Source: JAAXIE01 sp965263155
GTDB lineage: Bacteria; Chloroflexota; Dehalococcoidia; Lucifugimonadales; JAAXIE01
Assembly: GCA_965263155.1 (NCBI GenBank)
Contig: OZ253586.1
Span: 3,641,728 to 3,705,727, forward strand
Direction of reading: 5' to 3'
Length of the DNA stretch: 64,000 nt
A model generated the notes under the pieces. The model was not told the origin of the DNA, searched no databases, and saw nothing but the letters and a program-made list of their open reading frames with translations. Numbering within the stretch: the stretch's first letter is position 1; every line of letters begins with the position of its first letter. The translations under genes and the position numbers were made by a program. This document shows positions 58,127 to 64,000 of the stretch, one piece after another.

Positions 58127-60396
58127 GACGCCTCCGAGCGCTGGCCCAGGGCGTTCAGCACTTGGTCTGGGGTGATGGGCAGGCGGTTGAAGCGGATGCC
58201 GATGGCGTTGTAGATGGCGTTGGCGATGGCGGGGGCTACGCCCACGCACGGAGGTTCGCCCAAGGCCTTGGCTCCCAACGGGGCCACGGGGTCGACAACG
58301 TCGGCGAAAATCACTCTTATATCAGGGTAGTCCATGATGGTAGGGCTCTTGTGCTCTAGGAAGCTGGGGTTAAGGGTCACCCCGGTGGGCCCGTCCGAGA
58401 GCAGGTCCTCGCTGAGGGTGAAGCCCAGCATCTGGGAGACGCCGCCCTCCACCTGATTGATGGCTAGGTTGGGGTTGATTATCTGTCCAGAATCGTGGGC
58501 TGCCACATAGCGCAGCACCCGAATGCGTCCAGTGTCCGTGTCCACCTCCACCTCGGCAAAGTGTGCTCCGAAGGTGTTGATGATATATTCCGAGCTGCCG
58601 GGCGTGGCAGTCGCCTCGGCGTACATCGAGTCCTCCCCCGCACTTTGGAGAATCTCTGCCAGTGTCATGTTGCGCAGAGGGTCAGCCTCCAAGTAGACGA
58701 GACCATGGCGGATGTCCAACACATCGATCGGCACATCCATAGCCAGCGAGGCCGCCTCTAGAAGCCGCGCTCGTATCTGGGAGGAGGCCTGCACGATGGC
58801 GGTGCCCGTGGAAAAGGTGGCAGTGGAGCCAGCAGTATTCGGGGCGCGGGGCGTGGTGGCCGTGTCGGCGAATACGGGTACCACATCCTCGAAGGCCCCG
58901 CCGAGGCTCTCGGCGGTCATTTGCGCCAAGGCCGTGGTCGCTCCCTCGCCTACATCCATCAAGCCCGTCACCAACTCAATGAGGCCGTCGCGATTGAGAC
59001 GCACTTGGGCCGATGATTGCCCGCCGGGGCCTCCGCGGTAGATGAGCATACTCATGCCCAAACCCCGCTTTTTGCTTCCGGGGCTGGAGTTAGGCAAGCG
59101 GCGGTTGGCCCTCCATGCAATGGCTCCCGCGCCACGTCGCAGGCACTCCTCCAGCCCGTTGCTGGAGAAGGGTATGCCGCCCTCCACTGGCTGGGTGTCT
59201 ATGATGTCGCCGGGCGGGGTGACACGCGTGCCAGGCTGCCCCTCTATTCTCACATGGTGGCGCAGGCGCAAATCGAGGGGATCGATACCCAACTGCTCCG
59301 CGCCCCTGTCTATGAGGCTCTCCAATGCAAAGTGGCCTTGGGGCGCTCCCAAGCCACGGTACGAGCCAGCAGCTGGGCGGTTGGTGTAGGCCAGACGCCC
59401 CTCATAGCGTACGTTGGCGCAGGTATAGAGGTAGAGCCCAGCTTGCGCGGTGCGACGCAGTACGCCCGGCCCGGAGGCTAGGTACGCTCCGGTATCCAGC
59501 ACAGCGCCGCAGTCCACTGCCGTCACTGTGCCGTCGCTTTTGAGCCCAACCTTCATGTGCAGCACGGCGGCGTGGCGCACCCGGCCAGCGACGAATTCCT
59601 CGTCCCTGCCCAGTTCGAGGCGCACTGGCCTGCCCGCTCGCTGCGCAAGCACGGCCGCAAGAGCAGCAAGGCGCGTTTCATCCTTGGCTCCGTAGCCTGC
59701 GCCCAAGGGCGGACCGACAACTCGGATGTTCTCCGGGTCGATTTCCAAGGCTGACGCCAGTGCGGCACGGTCTTGATGCACTCCCCGAGTGCACTTCCAT
59801 ACAGTAAGCTGCTCGCCCTCCCAAGAAGCCAACACCGCGCGAGGCTCCAAAGGCGATGGCGAGTGGCCCGGAGTGCGGAACACGTCTTCCAGAATCAGGT
59901 CGGCCTCGGTAAACCCCTGCGCGACGTCGCCCCGCTCCAGCACCAAAGGCCTGCCAGTGGCTAGGTTGCCGTCGGGGTACAGTTGCGGTGCTCCGGACTG
60001 CAGCGCCTCCTCAGGGTCCATCACGAAGGGCAGGGTACGATATTCGACCCTTATCAAGTCGAGGGACGCTGTTGCAGTGTCAGCGTCCTCGGCTGCCACT
60101 GCAGCCACCTCGTCACCCACGAACCGGACGCGGGTATCCAGTACCGGCAGATCGGCGGCGATGTGGCCTGCGGGCGCGTCGAAGGGGGTGACGGTCGCGT
60201 ATACCCCCGGCAATGAAGCGGCGGCTGATGTGTCCACGGCCAGCACATCGGCATGGGGATGCGGACTCCGCACGATGCGGCCATATAGCATGCCCGGCAG
60301 CTTCATGTCGGCGGTGTAACGGGCCTCTCCCGTAAGCTTCTCCACCAGACCCTTGCGGGGGACGCTCTTGCCCACTATTGCGTAGTTCGCCGTCAT
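58123..60396 (-). CDS. Xanthine dehydrogenase-family molybdopterin-binding subunit
   Basis: 757 residues. KSVPRKGLVEKLTGEARYTADM opens the first domain. Molybdopterin loops are VVGPPLGAGYGAKDE (in place of GGGFGGK) and PAAGSYRGLGAPQGHFALES, which resembles the SYRGFGxPQ loop of HcrA-type 4-hydroxybenzoyl-CoA reductases and related hydroxylases. The C-terminus has PPCVGVAPAIANAIYNAIGIRF, with the position of the catalytic Glu not certain. Unlike the CoxL-like gene at 25.6 kb, this subunit has its FAD and iron-sulfur partners on each side with four-base overlaps. The substrate is not known; an N-heterocycle or aromatic acyl-CoA is plausible. Confidence 0.9.
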   Translation of the reverse strand: MTANYAIVGKSVPRKGLVEKLTGEARYTADMKLPGMLYGRIVRSPHPHADVLAVDTSAAASLPGVYATVTPFDAPAGHIAADLPVLDTRVRFVGDEVAAVAAEDADTATASLDLIRVEYRTLPFVMDPEEALQSGAPQLYPDGNLATGRPLVLERGDVAQGFTEADLILEDVFRTPGHSPSPLEPRAVLASWEGEQLTVWKCTRGVHQDRAALASALEIDPENIRVVGPPLGAGYGAKDETRLAALAAVLAQRAGRPVRLELGRDEEFVAGRVRHAAVLHMKVGLKSDGTVTAVDCGAVLDTGAYLASGPGVLRRTAQAGLYLYTCANVRYEGRLAYTNRPAAGSYRGLGAPQGHFALESLIDRGAEQLGIDPLDLRLRHHVRIEGQPGTRVTPPGDIIDTQPVEGGIPFSSNGLEECLRRGAGAIAWRANRRLPNSSPGSKKRGLGMSMLIYRGGPGGQSSAQVRLNRDGLIELVTGLMDVGEGATTALAQMTAESLGGAFEDVVPVFADTATTPRAPNTAGSTATFSTGTAIVQASSQIRARLLEAASLAMDVPIDVLDIRHGLVYLEADPLRNMTLAEILQSAGEDSMYAEATATPGSSEYIINTFGAHFAEVEVDTDTGRIRVLRYVAAHDSGQIINPNLAINQVEGGVSQMLGFTLSEDLLSDGPTGVTLNPSFLEHKSPTIMDYPDIRVIFADVVDPVAPLGAKALGEPPCVGVAPAIANAIYNAIGIRFNRLPITPDQVLNALGQRSEAS

Positions 60397-60866
60397 TGGG
60401 TCTGTCCTCTGGCTACCATGGCCCGCGCGGCTGCCAAGACCGATTGGGTGATGGCCCCGTAGGCGTTGCAGCGACAGATGTTGCCAGCCAAAGCCCGGTG
60501 TACCTCATCGCGGTCCGGCTCAAGATTGCGGTCCAAGAGAGCCTTGGCCGCCATCAGGAAGCCCGGCGTACAGAACCCGCACTGGCCGCCGTCTCGGGCT
60601 AGGAAAGCCTCCTGCAGAGGGTGCAGACCCTCCGCCCCTATCAACCCCTCCACCGTGACCACGGGACGACTGCCCACCTGCAAGGCCAGCATCTGACAGG
60701 CGTACACCGCTTGACCACCCACAATGACAGTGCATGTACCGCACTCACCGCGGTCGCATCCCGACTTGGCACCCGTCAGGTCGAGGGAGTCCCGCAGCGC
60801 CTCTAGGAGGGTGCGATGGGCTGGAACGGTTAGCCGGTAGGCTGTGCCGTTGACGCGGAGTTCCAT
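60393..60866 (-). CDS. Xanthine dehydrogenase-family [2Fe-2S] subunit
   Basis: 157 residues of the CoxS/HcrC type. The plant-type [2Fe-2S] set is GCDRGECGTCTV plus a later Cys in YACQML; the second cluster set is GQCGFCTPGFLM and GNICRCNAYG. All eight ligands are present. ATG at 60866 begins at the domain; an earlier in-frame GTG/TTG is possible. Its stop overlaps the ATG of the molybdenum subunit (ATGA). Gene order iron-sulfur, molybdenum, FAD is a common arrangement for this family. Confidence 0.92.
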   Translation of the reverse strand: MELRVNGTAYRLTVPAHRTLLEALRDSLDLTGAKSGCDRGECGTCTVIVGGQAVYACQMLALQVGSRPVVTVEGLIGAEGLHPLQEAFLARDGGQCGFCTPGFLMAAKALLDRNLEPDRDEVHRALAGNICRCNAYGAITQSVLAAARAMVARGQTQ

Positions 60867-61162
60867 TTCGCGCGAATAGTTGCCAGAGTCAGACAAGGAA
60901 ACGCGCCTCCTGATATGCCGTTGGCTAGCTCCTCTCATGCGAAGGGAGGAGACCGGGCATCCATCCTATCTGTCCGCTTCCTACGGTGCAAGCAGGGCTT
61001 GTCATTGCTCGCCGGCTAGGTTGGTCGATGGCCGAAAGACACCTGTTAGGAAAACGTCTGATAGAATTGTACTAGGGAGGCTTGGACATCCCGCCCGGCC
61101 TACGACACAAGCAAGCCCAACCCGCACCATTGAGAATGAGCGAACTGAAGGAGGACGGTAGA

Positions 61163-62656
61163 ATGCGACTGCGCATTGCCTTGATCGTCGCTATGGGCCT
61201 GCTGCTCTTGGCCATGGCCTGTGGGGGAGAATCGACCCCATTGCCCACGCCCACCCCCCTGACATCGCAACAGGTCCAGGACACGGTCAGTGAAGCCATT
61301 CAGTCGCTCGAGACGCCTGAAATAGCGACACCCGAGCAGGTGGCAGAGCTCGTGGTCGATGCCTTGGGGGATGCATCCGATGACCTCAAAGCCGAGGTGC
61401 AGGAGAACGTCCTTGCCGGTTTGGAAGCGCAGCCTGATGCCAATACCGCTGACGAGTTGAAGGATATCGTCATCAAGGCCATCTCCGACGCCCTGCCTGA
61501 AGAGGTTCCCCAAGTCGGCGGTTCTGCCCTTCCCATCGGCCCAGAGCCTTTGGACCAAGCGGGCATGGTAGGGATGATCTTTGAACCCGGCTCCGATTGT
61601 GGTGATCCCGTAGAGCCTCCGCAGGGTGCCGGACGAGGAAGGCTGGCTGCCGAAATCACGGGGATCGAAGCTTGGGTGAATTCAGAGCCTCTGTGTCTGT
61701 CGGACCTCCGGGGCAACGTAGTGCTGGTGGACTTTTGGACCTACACCTGCATCAACTGCATTCGCACCTTCCCCTACCTGCGACAGTGGCACGCTCGGTA
61801 CGCTGATGACGGCTTGGTGATTCTGGGCATCCACACCCCTGAGTTCGAATTCGAGGAAGACCGGAACAACGTGCAGAAGGCCTCGGCAGACGACGCCATC
61901 GTCTGGCCCGTGGCTTTAGACAACGATATGGGCACTTGGCGCGCCTATAACAACCGCTACTGGCCAGCGAAGTACCTCATCGACAAGGACGGCGTCATCC
62001 GCTACCAACACTTCGGCGAGGGCGAGTACGCCGAGACCGAGCTGGAAATCAGAAAGCTGTTGGAAGAAGCCGGCGCTGACCTCACCCTGGACACCGAGTT
62101 GCCCACCGACCAAGTGGTGGACCCAGCCTTCCTAAAGGCCAGGAAGCTCACCCGCGAGCTGTATGGAGGGTACGGGCGTGGCTGCTTCTCCCGGTACGTC
62201 TTCGACGTAACCGAGTTCTGCGACAACAAGGACAGCGTCCAGGAATACAACGAGCCAGGCAGCGATCACCAAGACGACCTCATATACCTGAAAGGACCGT
62301 GGCGCGCCAACGAGGAGAACTTACAGTACGCGCCTGTCGGTGATGGGGGCAATTACGACGACTACCTGCTCCTGAAGTTCACTGCCAGAACAGCCAACGC
62401 CGTTCTGACGCCGGAGGCGGGCGGAGAGCCATTCAAGGTGCTGGTGACATTGGACGGGGCACCCATAACCGAGGAGAACAGGGGCCGGGACGTGGTCGTC
62501 GAGGACGGCCTCACCTTCCTCCTAGTCGATGAGCCCCGCCTCTACAGCATCGTCGATGCGGCCGAATACGGCACGTACACTCTGACCATGAGCTCCAACT
62601 CGCCCGACTTCGCGCTGTTTGCCTTTACCTTCGGCATCTACACACAAGGCATCTGA
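61163..62656 (+). CDS. Thioredoxin-fold lipoprotein with DipZ-like C-terminal domain
   Basis: 497 residues. Lipobox LLAMACGGE, then a helical linker with QQVQDTVSEAIQSLE and repeated EQVAELVVDAL-like units (about residues 30-115) akin to the repeats of the binding protein at 34960. The redoxin domain has NVVLVDFWTYTCINCIRTFPYL, with CINC as the active-site CxxC, followed by GLVILGIHTPEFEFE and NRYWPAKYLIDKDGVIRYQHFGEGEY. The last ~130 residues are the beta-rich DipZ-type C-terminal domain. It likely carries reducing power to secreted proteins at the cell surface. ATG at 61163 with GGAGG. A second thioredoxin-like lipoprotein follows directly. Confidence 0.9.
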   Translation: MRLRIALIVAMGLLLLAMACGGESTPLPTPTPLTSQQVQDTVSEAIQSLETPEIATPEQVAELVVDALGDASDDLKAEVQENVLAGLEAQPDANTADELKDIVIKAISDALPEEVPQVGGSALPIGPEPLDQAGMVGMIFEPGSDCGDPVEPPQGAGRGRLAAEITGIEAWVNSEPLCLSDLRGNVVLVDFWTYTCINCIRTFPYLRQWHARYADDGLVILGIHTPEFEFEEDRNNVQKASADDAIVWPVALDNDMGTWRAYNNRYWPAKYLIDKDGVIRYQHFGEGEYAETELEIRKLLEEAGADLTLDTELPTDQVVDPAFLKARKLTRELYGGYGRGCFSRYVFDVTEFCDNKDSVQEYNEPGSDHQDDLIYLKGPWRANEENLQYAPVGDGGNYDDYLLLKFTARTANAVLTPEAGGEPFKVLVTLDGAPITEENRGRDVVVEDGLTFLLVDEPRLYSIVDAAEYGTYTLTMSSNSPDFALFAFTFGIYTQGI

Positions 62657-62697
62657 GCAACGCTTGACAATGGGATAATCGGTTGAGAGAGATTGGG

Positions 62698-63663
62698 ATG
62701 TTAGCTATGAGTCTGACCAAATACGCCAAGTGGTGTGTCCTATCGCTGGCGCTGCTCGCGATGGCGCTCGCCTGCGGTGGCGACGGGACGGCTACTCCTA
62801 GGGTCGAGCCGGACACCGCTACTCCGGACGCTGAGCGGGAAGCGGTTTCCGCAACGCCAGAACAAGCGACGCTATCGGCCATTCTCGCCACAGTCGACTT
62901 GGGTGTCGGTCCTAACAGGGTCTCTTTCCTCTTGACCACACCTCGCTCGCTGGTGACAGTGCCCATGGCCAGCATCGACTCCTACTACCGAGGCGATGCC
63001 TCCTCGCCCGACGCCGTCAAAGAGAGCGTCCAAGCCACCTTCCATCCGTGGCCTTACGGCACTCGAGGCAACTACGTCGCCGACTTCAACTTCGACGGCC
63101 AAGGCAAGTGGGAGTTGGTGGTGAGCGTCGAGGATGGAGGCGAGTCGCTAACTACCGTCATACCGCTGCAGGTGGAGGAGAGCAGCTTCACTCCTAGCTT
63201 GGGAGTACAGCCACCGCTGACGCCCAACAAGACGGTGCAGGACGTCGATGACCCATCCGCCCTGACCAGCTCGTCCATGCCCGACTTGGACCTCTACCAG
63301 CATAAGGTGGCCGACCTCGTGGGCAACGGCCGCCCGGCGCTGGTTGTGTTCGCCAGCCCTGCCTTCTGCACCAGCCCAACCTGCGGCCCCCAAGTAGAGA
63401 CAGTGGAGGGCATCAAGGACCAGTACACAGAGGACGTGGACTTCGTCCATGTGGAGGTCTACGACAACCCCCAAGCCATCCAAGGCGACCTGAACAGGGC
63501 CGAGTACGCTCCAGCCGTGCGCGACTGGGGCCTCACCGAAATCGAGGACTACCTCAACGAGTCTTGGGTCTTCATCCTAGACCGCGAGGGGCGCGTCACC
63601 CGCAAGTACGAAGGCTTCGCCTCAGCCGATGAGCTGGAGGAGGGGCTGGCCGAGGTGATTTAG
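62698..63663 (+). CDS. Lipoprotein with C-terminal thioredoxin-like fold (CTSPTC)
   Basis: 321 residues. Signal peptide with LLAMALACGG, a Thr/Ala/Glu-rich linker, a beta-rich middle (TPRSLVTVPMASIDSYY, YVADFNFDGQGKWELVVSV), then a thioredoxin-like domain: ALVVFASPAFCTSPTCGPQVETVEGI, DVDFVHVEVYDNPQ and ESWVFILDREGRVTRKYEG. The two Cys are spaced CTSPTC, four residues apart, not the usual CxxC, a SCO/AhpC-like-looking variation. The gene lies 41 bases after the DipZ-like gene, probably one operon with a shared extracytoplasmic redox role. ATG at 62698 or 62707. Confidence 0.82.
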   Translation: MLAMSLTKYAKWCVLSLALLAMALACGGDGTATPRVEPDTATPDAEREAVSATPEQATLSAILATVDLGVGPNRVSFLLTTPRSLVTVPMASIDSYYRGDASSPDAVKESVQATFHPWPYGTRGNYVADFNFDGQGKWELVVSVEDGGESLTTVIPLQVEESSFTPSLGVQPPLTPNKTVQDVDDPSALTSSSMPDLDLYQHKVADLVGNGRPALVVFASPAFCTSPTCGPQVETVEGIKDQYTEDVDFVHVEVYDNPQAIQGDLNRAEYAPAVRDWGLTEIEDYLNESWVFILDREGRVTRKYEGFASADELEEGLAEVI

Positions 63664-63686
63664 CTTGCCCGTCTCGGGCTGACAGC

Positions 63687-64000
63687 TTACACCCCAGTGA
63701 GACGGCTGCCCAAATCTCGGGCCAAGGGCTCGTCGCCTGAGACCCTCAGGCGGCCTGATGATATGGCATCGTCCATACTGACGCGCCCGTAGGCCATCAG
63801 AATGAGTGTCTCGCCGTCTGTGTGTAGGGTTGCGTTGACCCCGGATCGTCCTCCGCCAATAACCAAGTCGGGCATGCTTCCGACATCGGTCAGGTCGAAC
63901 CCGAACCTGATCGGGCCCAGCATTCGCGGCTCAGCCCGTGCCATGCGAGCCAGCACATTGCTGCAGAGGTCGAGGCCAGCGGGTACCGCATCTTGGGCCA
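63687..64000 (-). CDS. C-terminal part of an SCP2-like/sterol-binding-type protein, truncated by the window edge
   Basis: The frame is open to base 64000 and ends at a TAA at 63687, so at least 104 residues are present and the N-terminus is missing. The end reads LILMAYGRVSMDDAISSGRLRVSGDEPLA, the GR.S..DA...GRL.V.GD pattern of the SCP2-like C-terminal domain found alone or fused to winged-helix regulators. No helix-turn-helix is visible within the piece. It converges on the thioredoxin-like gene. Confidence 0.6.
   Translation of the reverse strand, partial: AQDAVPAGLDLCSNVLARMARAEPRMLGPIRFGFDLTDVGSMPDLVIGGGRSGVNATLHTDGETLILMAYGRVSMDDAISSGRLRVSGDEPLARDLGSRLTGV

Overview
The window is a GC-rich bacterial chromosome segment. 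Gene content points to an uncultured Chloroflexota of the SAR202/Dehalococcoidia type: DUF1501 and DUF1800 proteins together, several xanthine-dehydrogenase-family molybdoenzymes, HpaB-type flavin monooxygenases, RidA paralogs, an F420-type (Ddn-like) oxidoreductase, a Rieske oxygenase, and many lipoproteins with short low-complexity linkers. This placement is inferred from gene content; there is no rRNA here.

Layout. 0-2.4 kb: tail of an alpha/beta hydrolase, a Rieske oxygenase, and a repeat-bearing non-coding island (A). 2.4-6 kb: an orphan iron-type binding lipoprotein, a complete DarT/DarG toxin-antitoxin pair, a HicAB pair with a frame-broken hicA, and tRNA-Gln. 6-16 kb: cupin, NHL-repeat protein, DUF1501/DUF1800 pair, three RidA proteins, an SDR without its catalytic triad, a cupredoxin lipoprotein, a signal-less binding-protein fold and a LUD protein. 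16.4-18.5 kb: PAC2-family protein, a small unknown protein, and two genes that are open only if UGA is read as selenocysteine: the catalytic subunit of a ferredoxin:thioredoxin reductase (two UGA) and a glutaredoxin (one UGA). 18.5-22.4 kb: Ddn-like protein, HpaB and FAH-family enzymes, and a second non-coding island (B) with a 54-bp tandem array. 22.4-30.9 kb: DUF4160/DUF2442-HTH pair, DUF3800 protein, tRNA-Pro, 2-hydroxyacid dehydrogenase, CoxL-like subunit, second HpaB, and a PIN toxin with a long partner. 31-46 kb: a broken FAD oxidoreductase, then two peptide-type ABC transporter sets with three binding proteins, four permeases and one ATPase pair. 46-51 kb: PII protein beside a decayed ammonium transporter, a collagen-like lipoprotein, tRNA-Arg, tRNA-Ala and mobA. 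52-64 kb: NIPSNAP, ruvB, a PEP mutase/isocitrate lyase family enzyme, membrane proteins, a three-subunit xanthine-dehydrogenase-type operon, two thioredoxin-fold lipoproteins and a truncated SCP2-like gene.

How the genes fit together. Much of the window looks like scavenging of organic matter: oligopeptide-type import, ring oxidation or cleavage (Rieske, HpaB, FAH), molybdenum hydroxylases supplied with cofactor partly through MobA, and RidA clean-up of reactive imines. Toxin-antitoxin modules sit among these genes.

The most unusual system is the 17.5-18.5 kb redox cassette. All three in-frame UGA codons fall exactly on redox-active cysteine positions: both active-site cysteines of the FTR subunit and the first cysteine of the glutaredoxin CxxC. 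Each is followed by a hairpin of bacterial-SECIS type. A ferredoxin-dependent relay of selenocysteine enzymes is the simplest reading.
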